A stretch of 36,148 bases of DNA. It comes from a bacterium (GTDB taxonomy: Bacteria; Elusimicrobiota; Elusimicrobia; Elusimicrobiales; UBA9959). Under the pieces are notes generated by a model. The model was not told where the DNA came from. It saw only the letters and a program-made list of their open reading frames with translations, and made no database searches. The translations under genes were made by a program, and so were the position numbers. The stretch is from assembly GCA_021811405.1 (NCBI GenBank), contig JAJZOZ010000008.1, positions 1 to 36,148 of the forward strand, read 5' to 3'. The number at the start of each line of letters is the position of its first letter. The first letter of the stretch is position 1. Below are positions 23,354 to 31,081 of the stretch, piece after piece.

Positions 23354-24598
23354 ATGTCACCGCGCATAATCAGCTTCCTGGGCATCTTCGTACTGCTGGG
23401 CATAGCCTGGCTCTTCAGCAAGAACCGCAAAGCCATAAACTACAAGACCGTCCTGACCGGCACGCTGCTGCAGATCGGCTTCGCCGTACTGATACTGAAA
23501 GTGCCGCCCGGGAGGATGGCCTTCCAGTTCCTCAACGACGTCATCATCAAGCTGCTCTCCTTCTCCGACGACGGCGCGAGGTTCCTGTTCGGCAGCCTGA
23601 TCAACAACCAGTCCCTCGGCTTCCTGTTCGCCTTCCAGGTGCTGCCGACGATAGTTTTCTTCTCGTCCCTGATGGCCGTGATGTACTACCTGGGCGTCAT
23701 GCAGAAGATAGTCCTCTTCTTCGCCAAGATAATGGCGAAATTCATGGGCACCTCCGGCGCGGAATCCCTTTCGGCCAGCGCCAACATCTTCGTCGGGCAG
23801 ACCGAGGCCCCGCTGGTGGTCCGGCCCTACGTGGCCAGCATGACCCAGTCGGAGCTGATGGCCGTGATGACCGGAGGCATGGCCACGATAGCCGGCGGCG
23901 TGATGGCCGCCTACGTCGGCATCCTTATGGGTTACCTGCCCAACATAGCCGGCCACCTGCTCGCAGCCTCCATCATGTCGGCGCCGGCCGCGCTGGTGAT
24001 GGCGAAGATGCTGGTGCCGGAGACCGAGGAGCCGGAGACCAGGGGCATAGTGAAGCTGCAGCTGGAGATCACCGACGCCAACGTGATCGACGCGGCCGCC
24101 AACGGCGCCACGGTAGGCATGCAGCTGGCGATAAACGTGGCCGCCTGTCTGGTGGCCTTCATGGCGCTCCTTTCGCTGGCCAATTTCATCACCGGCCACG
24201 TAGGGGCGCTCTTCCACTACCCGCAGCTCACCCTCGAGATGATCTTCGGCTGGATCTTCACCCCGCTGGCTTGGATCATGGGCGTTCCCTCCCACGACGT
24301 CGCGCAGGTAGCCAACTGGATGGGCCAGAAGACCGTGCTCAACGAGTTCGTGGCCTATTTCAACATGGCGAACTTCATAAAGGCCAACCCCGGCGCGCTG
24401 AGCGAGCGTTCCATAGTCATAGCCTCCTACGCGCTGTGCGGCTTCTCCAACTTCCTGTCGATAGCCATACAGATCGGCGGCATAGGCGGAATCGCCCCGG
24501 AGCGCCGGCACGACCTCGCCAAGCTGGGCCTCTACGCCGTGCTGGCCGGCTCCCTCGCCTGCTTCATGACGGCCGCCATCGCCGGCATGCTCCTCTGA
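23354..24598 (+). CDS. nupC: Concentrative nucleoside transporter (CNT/NupC family)
   Basis: This 414-residue inner-membrane protein has about ten hydrophobic segments. CNT hallmarks are 'FLFGSL', 'FAFQVLPTIVFFSSLMAVMYYLG', 'MGTSGAESLSASANIFVGQTEAPLVVRPYV' and 'MTGGMATIAGGVMAAYVG' (each given here in part), plus 'CGFSNFLSIAIQIGGIGGIAP' near the end. The G-Q-T-E-A-P motif lines the nucleoside/cation site. Members import nucleosides with Na+ or H+. It is monocistronic, with its own promoter and a strong terminator. It could feed ribosides to the DeoB-like enzyme encoded elsewhere in the window, but the two are not linked in one operon. Confidence 0.93.
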   Translation: MSPRIISFLGIFVLLGIAWLFSKNRKAINYKTVLTGTLLQIGFAVLILKVPPGRMAFQFLNDVIIKLLSFSDDGARFLFGSLINNQSLGFLFAFQVLPTIVFFSSLMAVMYYLGVMQKIVLFFAKIMAKFMGTSGAESLSASANIFVGQTEAPLVVRPYVASMTQSELMAVMTGGMATIAGGVMAAYVGILMGYLPNIAGHLLAASIMSAPAALVMAKMLVPETEEPETRGIVKLQLEITDANVIDAAANGATVGMQLAINVAACLVAFMALLSLANFITGHVGALFHYPQLTLEMIFGWIFTPLAWIMGVPSHDVAQVANWMGQKTVLNEFVAYFNMANFIKANPGALSERSIVIASYALCGFSNFLSIAIQIGGIGGIAPERRHDLAKLGLYAVLAGSLACFMTAAIAGMLL

Positions 24599-24616
24599 GC
24601 CGCGCCTGCGGCGGGG

Positions 24617-24641
24617 AAAGGGCGGCCGGGCCGCCCTTTTT
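24617..24641 (+). terminator. Intrinsic terminator of the nucleoside transporter gene
   Basis: AAAGGGCGGC-CGG-GCCGCCCTTT (24617-24639) followed by TTTTCTTTT forms a strong 10-bp stem and U-tract, 18 nt past the stop codon. Confidence 0.93.
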
Positions 24642-24669
24642 CTTTTCCCCCCGGAGCGGCCAAATATTC

Positions 24670-24675
24670 TAGAAT
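24670..24675 (+). promoter_or_regulatory. -10 element giving a leaderless start for the glycosyltransferase
   Basis: TAGAAT ends 6 nt before ATG 24682, and no purine-rich ribosome site is present. Transcription should begin at or within a nucleotide or two of the start codon. A GTG directly before the ATG (24679) is an alternative start but would lie at or upstream of the expected transcript end. Confidence 0.55.
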
Positions 24676-24681
24676 TGCGTG

Positions 24682-25893
24682 ATGGGCCTGAAGCTCCTGA
24701 TAAATTCCCTGTTCCGCGGGGGCGCCGAGAAACAGTTCGCCGCCCTGGCCAGGCAGCTGCCGCACGATTCGCTGGTGCTCCTGGAGGACGAGGTCTCGCA
24801 GCCGGTGCCGCAGCGCCCCGTGATCCTTTCCGACCACAGGTCGACCACCTCCTCCCTGCTGAAAACGGCGGCCATACCGTCTTACGCCCGTAAGCTGGCC
24901 TCCATGACAGGTCCGGGAGACACGGTGCTCTCCTTCATGGAGCGGGCCAATATCGTCAACGTGATGGCGGCGGCCGTCTCCGGCCACCGGGCCGTCATCT
25001 GCGAGAGGACGAGCCCTTCCGGCGAGTTCTCCGGCCTGCGGGGCGCCCTGATGAAGCCGCTTATCCGGCGGCACTACCCGAAGGCCGCGCTAGTCGTCGC
25101 CAACTCCCGCGGCGTCGGCCGCGACCTCTCGGAGAATTTCGGGGTGCCGGAGGAGAAGATCAGGGTGATCAACAACGGCTGCGACACGGCCGCCATAGCG
25201 GCCCAGGCGGCCGCCCCGCTCCAGGAGGGCTGGGACGCCGTGTTCGCCCGCCCGGTGATCGTCACCGGCGGACGGCTCACGGCGGCCAAGGGCCACTGGC
25301 ACCTGCTCAGGATTTTCCGCGAGGTCCGCAAGTCCGTTCCGGGCGCGGCGCTGGTCTTCCTGGGGGAAGGGGAGCTGGAAAAGTACCTCGTCGGGCTGGC
25401 CGCGGGACTGCGGCTCGGCTGCTTCGCCGGCCACGGAGTCCCGCCGGCGGGAGCGGACGTCTATTTCGCCGGCTTCCGTCCCAACCCGCACAGTTTCATA
25501 GCGCGGGCCAGGCTTTTCGCTTTCACTTCGCTGTGGGAAGGTTTCCCGAACGCCCTTCTCGAGGCCATGGCGGCCGGTGCGCCGGTAATCTCCGCCGACT
25601 GCGACTCCGGCCCGCGCGAGATCCTGGCCCCCGCCTCTCCTCAGGACTCCAGGACCGCCGCCCCGGAGAACGCCGAGTTCGGCGTATTGATGCCCCGCCT
25701 CTCCGGCCGACGGCTGGCGCCGGCGGCCCCCCTGGAGCCGGAAGAACTGGTCTGGTCCGGGAAATTGTCGGAGATGCTGCAGGCGCCGGCGGCCCTGCGC
25801 GTCTACTCAGAGGACGGCCTGAGGCGCGCGGCCGATTTCGAGCTGGCCCGGGTGGCGGAGCAGTGGCGGAAACTGCTGGCCGCTACCACATGA
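24682..25893 (+). CDS. GT4-family glycosyltransferase
   Basis: This 403-residue GT-B glycosyltransferase starts 'MGLKLLINSLFRGGAEKQFA', with the glycine-rich N-terminal loop of family 4 enzymes. The nucleotide-sugar domain is clear: 'VIVTGGRLTAAKGHWHLLR', 'ALVFLGEGELEKYL', 'VYFAGFRPNPHSFIARARLF', and 'FTSLWEGFPNALLEAMAAGA' with the E-x7-E motif, then 'VISADCDSGPREIL'. It resembles enzymes that add GalNAc or other hexoses to lipid-linked glycans or surface polysaccharides; the acceptor is unknown. No membrane helix or signal peptide. It stands alone between the transporter and a convergent gene that overlaps its last 11 nt. Confidence 0.92.
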   Translation: MGLKLLINSLFRGGAEKQFAALARQLPHDSLVLLEDEVSQPVPQRPVILSDHRSTTSSLLKTAAIPSYARKLASMTGPGDTVLSFMERANIVNVMAAAVSGHRAVICERTSPSGEFSGLRGALMKPLIRRHYPKAALVVANSRGVGRDLSENFGVPEEKIRVINNGCDTAAIAAQAAAPLQEGWDAVFARPVIVTGGRLTAAKGHWHLLRIFREVRKSVPGAALVFLGEGELEKYLVGLAAGLRLGCFAGHGVPPAGADVYFAGFRPNPHSFIARARLFAFTSLWEGFPNALLEAMAAGAPVISADCDSGPREILAPASPQDSRTAAPENAEFGVLMPRLSGRRLAPAAPLEPEELVWSGKLSEMLQAPAALRVYSEDGLRRAADFELARVAEQWRKLLAATT

Positions 25894-26923
25894 AATAGAC
25901 GTTCTCCTTCTTCCCTTCCTGCCCGCCGGCCTTCTTCCCCGCCTTCTTTTCCGCCGCGGGCGCCGGCTTGCGCGGTTTCGGCAGGCCGTAATAGGCGGCG
26001 CGGTCGAAAGGCGCCGGCCTGTCCGCGCCGAACCGGAAAGCCACCGTCACGCGGTGGGAATCGCCGAGGTCTCCGTACGGGACGAAAGCGTAGTCTATGC
26101 GCAGGTCGCGGTTGGCCAGCCCCGCTCCGGCGGTAAGCCCGGGTCCGGCGTAACGGCTGCGGCCGCTCCTGTACCCGGCCCGGACAAAGAAATATTCCTT
26201 AGGCCCCGTCTTCAGCCGCGCTTCGGCGCCCGCGGCCACGGCGTCGTCGGAGCCGCCGGCCCGTATCCACTCCGCAGCGGCTGTATAATCGCCCAGGAAG
26301 GTATAAGAGACGCCGCCGCGCAGCGTCAGCGGCAGGTCGAACTTGTCCCTGCCCAGCTTTATGGAGGAGCCGAAATTGGCGGCGGCCAGGCCTACGCGCC
26401 AGTCCCCGGCCTTCTTGAGCACCCCGGCGTCTGCCGCCCAGGCGGAGGCCTTCTCCCCGGCCGCCTGCTGGGAAAGGTTCTTGAGCGCGGCGCCGAGATA
26501 CCAGCCTCTGCCCAGCCAGGCCGAGCCTCCGGCGGAAACCGCGCCTTCCAGCGGCGAGAAGGAGCCGTCCGCGGCGCCGGCGGCGTCGTAGCGGTCCATC
26601 TTCCCCCCGAGCAGCAGGTTGGCTCCGGCGAAGACCGTGAAGCGCGGGTCCAGCGGGTGGACGTAGGCCAGGGTCTCGTTGCGCATGTCCTGCACCCACT
26701 CGTTGTGGCCGAGCAGCGCCTCCTTTTTGGCGGCCAGGGCGGTGCCGGCGGGGTTGTAGAAGACGCAGAGGGCGTCATCGCCTGCGGCGGAGTAGGCGCC
26801 TGACAGGGCGGCGGCGCGCGCCCCAGCGTCCATTTTGAGGAAAGGCATGGCGTCACCCGCCCCGCCCGCGGAGACCGCGGCGGGGGCCAGCAGGAGCATG
26901 GCCGCCAGAGTTTCAATCCTCAT
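25883..26923 (-). CDS. PorV/PorQ-like outer-membrane beta-barrel protein
   Basis: This 346-residue protein has signal peptide MRIETLAAMLLLAPAAVSAG and then the PorV/PorQ (UPF0164-type) opening: 'MPFLKMDAGARAAALSGAYSAAGDDALCVFYNPAG'-like sequence (residues about 25-60). Alternating hydrophobic/polar strands with aromatic caps follow, consistent with an outer-membrane barrel of the FadL/PorV kind. It ends in a Lys/Ala/Pro-rich tail (about 310-346), which is unusual and possibly exposed. In Bacteroidota PorV carries type IX secretion cargo to the attachment complex. Its start lies 1 nt after the stop of the zinc peptidase gene, whose C-terminus is sorting-domain-like. Its stop overlaps the convergent glycosyltransferase by 11 nt. 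Confidence 0.85.
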   Translation of the reverse strand: MRIETLAAMLLLAPAAVSAGGAGDAMPFLKMDAGARAAALSGAYSAAGDDALCVFYNPAGTALAAKKEALLGHNEWVQDMRNETLAYVHPLDPRFTVFAGANLLLGGKMDRYDAAGAADGSFSPLEGAVSAGGSAWLGRGWYLGAALKNLSQQAAGEKASAWAADAGVLKKAGDWRVGLAAANFGSSIKLGRDKFDLPLTLRGGVSYTFLGDYTAAAEWIRAGGSDDAVAAGAEARLKTGPKEYFFVRAGYRSGRSRYAGPGLTAGAGLANRDLRIDYAFVPYGDLGDSHRVTVAFRFGADRPAPFDRAAYYGLPKPRKPAPAAEKKAGKKAGGQEGKKENVYFMW

Positions 26924-26924
26924 A

Positions 26925-29498
26925 TCACCAGACTATGAACACCTTTCCCGTTGCTTTGCCGTAGTTGGAAGTCCGCACCAGGTAGATATAGAGACCGCTG
27001 GCCGCCTTGGCGCCGGAGGAGTCCCTGCCGTCCCAGGAGGCCACGTTCAGCCCGTCGATGCCGCCGCCGCGCGAAAGGGTGCGCACCAGCTCGCCGGCCT
27101 CGTTGTAGATGTAGACGGAGACCCCGGCGGCGTCGGCGGGGATGCCTTCTATGGTAAGCTGCGGCGCCGAATGGAAATAGCAGGGGTTGGGATAGGCCTT
27201 CAGCGCGCTGATATCCGGGTACGTGCCGCCGGCGGCCCGCACCGAGTAGACGGAGAAATGGGAGACCTCGGCGGTCAGCAGGTTAGCCGCGGTGTCGCGC
27301 GTCACGCCAGGGAGCGGCGTCCACTTGCCGGCGGAGGTGTCCAGGTAGTAGATCCAGGCGGTGGATTCCTTTATCAGGTCGGTGTCTATCCTGCCGTCGC
27401 TGTCCGCGTCCGGGTAGGTCATCCGCAGCGTGACGGGCGAAGAGAACGCGGTTATCGGGGTGCCGGCGGTGTCGCGGGCGGTGTACTGCCGCGCCAGGTC
27501 TTTGGAATAGATCTTCCGGGAGTCCGGCGAGGCGGAGTCCGCCGCGGCCAGCTCGGAGGCAGGCACCGTGTCCACCGTGACGAAGAAAGTGCCGGAATGG
27601 GCGCCCGCCGGCAGCACGGCCCCCATCCCGTCGTCGTTGACGGCCGAGCCGCCGGAGGCCCCGGTTATGGCGCCGTTCACCTGGAACGTCCCGCCGGAAG
27701 TGATGGCCGTGCCCTCGTTGCCGGCGGCGTCGAAGCCCGAGAACTGGAACGTCGCGGTGCCGGTGGAATAATAGGACTCGATGTAGCCGGCGGCCGTCCA
27801 CGTCGAACCCTCCAGGAAGGACAGGATAAGGGGCACCGCCCTGCCGGTGGAGGTCCGGAAGGAGAGCTGCGGGGTGCCCGAGACCGCGTTGGCCTCGGTC
27901 AGGGTCAGTTTGGCGGAGAACGCCCCCAAAGGGGCGGGCGAGGCCGTAAGGAGGGTTACCTTGGCGGTCGGGCTGGTCTTGTCCACCTTGAAGCCGTCGG
28001 AAGAGCTGGTCCCTGAAACCGTGCCCACGTTGGGGACGGCGCGGACGGAGAAGTAATAGTTCACGCCCTCGGAAAGGGCGAGGCCCGTCTTCGTAACGTA
28101 CTGGCTGGTCCCGGCCGAGGTCCAGCCGACGGTATCGGCGGCGCCGGGGGAGGTGCCTAAGGCGTACTCGTACCTGTTGATGCCGCTGGAATGGTACGAA
28201 GCCCCCCAGTTGGCCGAAGCTGCGCCGGAGACCCTGGTATAGTCCACGTCCACGCCGGTGCCGTCGTAGACGTAAGGTATGTCCTGCGCCTGCCCGCCGT
28301 CAACGTAAAGCGAGTCCGAGGCCGGGCTCGGGTCGTAGGAGCCGAAGATGTCCAGCGCCCTGGCCTGCACGGTGTGCGCGCCGGTGCCCAGCGAGGCCGC
28401 GGTGAAGGTGAAAGGCTCGCTGTTCCCGTCGAAAGTGCCGTCGGAGGCGGCGGCGGACTGCCAGCCCGCGGAGTCGACGTTGTACTCCACGGAGGCGATC
28501 TTGTTTATGGAGATATTGTGCGCGGTGCGGGCGGCCCCGAAGAAATCGTAGGTGTTGCTGTTCGTGTAAGCGGCGGTGGAATCCGCCAGGCCCGAGTAGA
28601 CCGGCGAGGTGTTGCTCGTAGGGTCAGGGGAGTAGGCCGTGAGGGCGGTGTTGGGCGGCAGGTCCAGTATATCTATCTTGCCGTTCGAGTTCGCGTCGGT
28701 CCAGCCCAGCATCTTCGAAGTGGCGCTGCAGACGGCGTAGGCGTAATAAGGTGGCGTGTCCCCCCTCATGATGCAGGCCTCGGACCCGCCGCCGTTCTCG
28801 CAGTTGGTGTTGTAGCCGTTCAGGTAGCCCGCGTGGTCGGCCGTGGAGCAGGAGGCGGAGGCGTACTCGTCGAGGGCGTAGAAGATGTGCCCGGTCTCAT
28901 GGGCCGCCACCGGCGCCAGCTCGCTTATCCCGTAGTTGTCGTTGTCGTAGGTCATTATCATGAACGGGCCGCCGATATAGGCGTAGGCGAAGGCGTTGTC
29001 GGAGAACTCGCCGTCGGGGTCGTTCTCGCTGTCCACCAGGAAGATGGTGAAGGCCCAGTCCGAGCCGGCGGCGGCGCGCTTGTCGTTGTCGTAATGGGTG
29101 ACCCGGTCGAAGTAGTCGGCCTCCGAGTAGCCCAGCTTCCCCATCACTTCCGTGACCCAGAGGCCTTCGTCGGTGCTGGGACGGGAGATAGGCTCGTAGC
29201 CGGTAGTGACCGTGGTATTGTCGTAGACGAAGCTGAGGTGGGCCGCGGAGTTGCGCGCCGCCCACCAGGCCATCGCGTTCTGCACGCCGTTCATCACGGC
29301 GTTCCTCTTGGACAGGGTCCAGCCGTTGGTCTCGGTGCAGGTATCCGTCCCGCCGGCGGCGCATTGCACGAATACCACGTTGACCGCCACCTTCCCCATC
29401 ATGTATTCGGACGTGTCGTAGAAGCCGGCGCCGTACGGCGCGGCGGAGGCCGCGGCGGCGAAAGCGAGGAGCGGCAGCAGGGCGGCGGTTCTTTTCAT
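26925..29498 (-). CDS. Secreted zinc metallopeptidase (HExxH..DEY) with FN3/Ig modules and a T9SS/FlgD-like C-terminal domain
   Basis: This 857-residue protein has signal peptide MKRTAALLPLLAFAAAASAA. The catalytic region (about 25-290) contains HETGHIFYALDEY at 200-212, a HExxHxxxxxDEY pattern like that of M64-type peptidases, and several Cys that may form disulfides. FN3-like and Ig-like modules follow (about 320-740), including the strings 'VEYNVDSAGWQSAAASDGTF' and 'GVNYYFSVRAVPNVGT'. The last 90 residues ('LKAYPNPC', 'VYIYNEAGELVRTLSRGG', 'SWDGRDSSGAKAASGLYIYLV', ending 'GKVFIVW') match the FlgD-Ig/type A T9SS sorting-domain pattern. It is the middle gene of an operon, between an FN3 protein and a PorV-like protein. 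The substrate is unknown. Confidence 0.85.
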   Translation of the reverse strand: MKRTAALLPLLAFAAAASAAPYGAGFYDTSEYMMGKVAVNVVFVQCAAGGTDTCTETNGWTLSKRNAVMNGVQNAMAWWAARNSAAHLSFVYDNTTVTTGYEPISRPSTDEGLWVTEVMGKLGYSEADYFDRVTHYDNDKRAAAGSDWAFTIFLVDSENDPDGEFSDNAFAYAYIGGPFMIMTYDNDNYGISELAPVAAHETGHIFYALDEYASASCSTADHAGYLNGYNTNCENGGGSEACIMRGDTPPYYAYAVCSATSKMLGWTDANSNGKIDILDLPPNTALTAYSPDPTSNTSPVYSGLADSTAAYTNSNTYDFFGAARTAHNISINKIASVEYNVDSAGWQSAAASDGTFDGNSEPFTFTAASLGTGAHTVQARALDIFGSYDPSPASDSLYVDGGQAQDIPYVYDGTGVDVDYTRVSGAASANWGASYHSSGINRYEYALGTSPGAADTVGWTSAGTSQYVTKTGLALSEGVNYYFSVRAVPNVGTVSGTSSSDGFKVDKTSPTAKVTLLTASPAPLGAFSAKLTLTEANAVSGTPQLSFRTSTGRAVPLILSFLEGSTWTAAGYIESYYSTGTATFQFSGFDAAGNEGTAITSGGTFQVNGAITGASGGSAVNDDGMGAVLPAGAHSGTFFVTVDTVPASELAAADSASPDSRKIYSKDLARQYTARDTAGTPITAFSSPVTLRMTYPDADSDGRIDTDLIKESTAWIYYLDTSAGKWTPLPGVTRDTAANLLTAEVSHFSVYSVRAAGGTYPDISALKAYPNPCYFHSAPQLTIEGIPADAAGVSVYIYNEAGELVRTLSRGGGIDGLNVASWDGRDSSGAKAASGLYIYLVRTSNYGKATGKVFIVW

Positions 29499-29501
29499 CC
29501 G

Positions 29502-30494
29502 TTATTTCCGTTCGCGGCGGCGGGCGTCGTTCTTTACGGGGCCGGACCGCTCTATCACCACTTCGGAGGTCTCGGACCAGCCCCCGGCGGACGAGCCGTC
29601 GGAACCCATCACCCGCATGTAGTAGGTGCGGCCCTTCTCTATCGGCAGGCCGGAGGTCTTGTAGGCGCAGGTGTCCGTGAACACGTCCAGCAGCGGCGAG
29701 GCGAAATCCGGTTTCTCGGAGAGCTGCATCCGGTAGAACCTGGCCCCGGAAGCGTTGGGCCAGCTGAGGGGCCTTCCCTTGATCCGGATCTTGCGTTCTA
29801 TGGCCGGGGCCGCGAAGGCGGGGCCCTTGGCGCGCGCCGGGTTGGAGACCGCGAAGGAATAGGCCTCGGAGAAGGGTCCCTCGGAGACGGCCCCGGTGTT
29901 GAGCGTCATGACGCCGGCCACGCGCCAGTAATAGACGCCGTCCGGCAGGAAAAAGGGCTGCACGTCGTAGCGGTTGCGCGCCACGATGGTCTCCAGCTCC
30001 ACGGAAGAGAACTCCGGGTCCCGGCTGATCTGCAGGCGGTAGGACGCGGCCTTCATGACGTCGTTCCAGACCAGCTTAATCCCGGCGCCCTTGCGGCCGG
30101 CCTTCTGCACCCTGGCGCTGACCACCAGCGGGGCCTCCGGCGGGTCCTCCACGAAGCGCTTGTTCCAGGTATTGACCGCGAAGACCGCGTTCTCGCCGTA
30201 AGCGGCGAAGGACGCCCAGTCGTCCACCCTCTCGCGGTATACCTCCGCGCCGAACCTGGACTTGAGGCGCTCGTCCAGCGTCTGGGGGATGAAGCCTATG
30301 AACACGCTCGGCGGGTAGGAATGCAGCAGCTTGGCGCCGTTCTTGTCCAGGAAGTCCTGGAAGCCCTTGTTGAAGGCGGTCTCCGAAGGCACCACCAGCA
30401 GGGCGTTGGCCGGCTGGTCCTCCGCCCGGCACCGGCCCGGGACGGCTGAGACCGAGGCCAGGGAAACGGCCAGTATAAAAGCTCTTTTAAGCAT
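29502..30494 (-). CDS. Exported FN3 protein with a propeptide-like N-terminal domain
   Basis: This 330-residue protein starts MLKRAFILAVSLASVSAV, a Sec signal. Residues about 28-110 ('NALLVVPSETAFNKGFQDFL', 'GAKLLHSYPPSVFIGFIP', 'ERLKSRFGAEVY') have the alternating pattern of the ferredoxin-like inhibitor I9/subtilase propeptide fold; this assignment is tentative. Two FN3 modules follow (about 120-210 and 225-315), marked by 'ASYRLQISRDPEFSSVE', 'PDGVYYWRVAGV', 'ARFYRMQLSEKPDFASPL' and 'GRTYYMRVMGSDG'. The tail is basic (ARRRERK). The start at 30494 is chosen for GGAGAGAG upstream; two further upstream ATGs lack this. It is the first gene of the operon with the zinc peptidase, 3 nt upstream of that gene's start. 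Confidence 0.82.
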   Translation of the reverse strand: MLKRAFILAVSLASVSAVPGRCRAEDQPANALLVVPSETAFNKGFQDFLDKNGAKLLHSYPPSVFIGFIPQTLDERLKSRFGAEVYRERVDDWASFAAYGENAVFAVNTWNKRFVEDPPEAPLVVSARVQKAGRKGAGIKLVWNDVMKAASYRLQISRDPEFSSVELETIVARNRYDVQPFFLPDGVYYWRVAGVMTLNTGAVSEGPFSEAYSFAVSNPARAKGPAFAAPAIERKIRIKGRPLSWPNASGARFYRMQLSEKPDFASPLLDVFTDTCAYKTSGLPIEKGRTYYMRVMGSDGSSAGGWSETSEVVIERSGPVKNDARRRERK

Positions 30495-30589
30495 CTCTCT
30501 CTCCATTGGCAAAACGCTACGGATAAAAGTTATATATTATATAGCCCGGTTATGACGAAAATATTACGCCGTTTTGGTAGAATCTAACT
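30495..30589. promoter_or_regulatory. Divergent promoter region, FN3-peptidase-PorV operon / small membrane protein
   Basis: In the minus direction, TATATAAT (30543-30536) heads a leader of about 35 nt with GGAGAGAG before ATG 30494. In the plus direction, extended -10 TGGTAGAAT (30575-30583) ends 6 nt before ATG 30590 with no ribosome site, predicting a leaderless transcript. Confidence 0.6.
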
Positions 30590-30910
30590 ATGGACGACAG
30601 GCGCGTTTCCGTTGCCGAGGAGGTCATAGAGCCGGAGCTGCTCAGCCCCGGGGCCGGGCCGCGCCCGGAGCGTCCCGCCGGGCCTCCGCCTTCCCCTCCC
30701 GGACTGCTCTGGCGCCTGAAGGGCGCTCTCGCCGGGGTACTCGGGCTGGCCGGGGCGGCCCTGCTGCTGACCGGGGCGCTGCTCACCTCCACCGTCATAG
30801 GCGCGCTGCTCGGCATCCCGCTGATGCTGGCCGGCGCCTTCGCCTTCTACCTGCTGTTAAAGCTGCTGGGTTCCGGGTCCCGGCACACCTTCACCTTCCG
30901 CCGCTTCTGA
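30590..30910 (+). CDS. Small membrane protein of unknown function
   Basis: This 106-residue protein has an acidic/proline-rich N-terminal cytoplasmic-type segment (about 1-42), then two closely spaced hydrophobic helices (about 45-66 and 69-92) separated by a short turn ('LLTSTVIGALLGIPLMLAG'). It ends in a basic, aromatic tail (HTFTFRRF). I recognise no family. A precisely placed -10 element and codon usage like its neighbours support it as a real gene. It stands alone; a structured repeat (copy B) begins 40 nt after its stop. Confidence 0.7.
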   Translation: MDDRRVSVAEEVIEPELLSPGAGPRPERPAGPPPSPPGLLWRLKGALAGVLGLAGAALLLTGALLTSTVIGALLGIPLMLAGAFAFYLLLKLLGSGSRHTFTFRRF

Positions 30911-30950
30911 CTCCCTTTTCCGCACTCCTTATCTCCAACACTATCCTCAG

Positions 30951-31078
30951 GGCCGGCGGGCACATAGGTCCGTCGGCACGGGGTCGCGAACACCGTTCGC
31001 GCCCCTCCTCACTCGGCCTCGGCGCTACGCAAGCCTCGGCCTCCGCGAAGGCACTCCGGACCTATGTGCCCGCCGGCC
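30951..31078 (+). repeat. Structured palindromic element, copy B
   Basis: This 128-bp element is bounded by perfect 22-bp inverted arms (30951-30972 and 31057-31078) that differ entirely from the arms of copy A. The interior 30982-31050 aligns with 17725-17793 of copy A; it contains a strong hairpin GGGG-T-CGCGAAC-ACC-GTTCGCG-C-CCC, then CCTCACTC, then the shared GCGCTACGCAAGC. It lies between the 3' ends of the small membrane protein and the alpha-2-macroglobulin gene (stop 3 nt away). No T-tract follows. It may end transcription from both sides, but the conserved interior is not explained by a terminator role. Confidence 0.7.
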
Positions 31079-31081
31079 CCG

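Noticed and set aside
25883-25893. Frame error at the overlapping 3' ends of the glycosyltransferase and PorV-like genes
   Set aside because: Both proteins end at plausible family positions. An 11-bp tail-to-tail overlap is common in compact genomes and needs no sequencing error.
28191-30449. Long 752-codon open frame on the plus strand
   Set aside because: It is antisense to the zinc peptidase and FN3 genes, which have signal peptides, motifs and ribosome sites. The plus-strand translation shows none of these.
30951-31078. Ordinary intrinsic terminator
   Set aside because: There is no T-tract on either strand, the spacing between arms is about 84 bp, and the conserved interior shared with 17725-17793 is not explained by termination.
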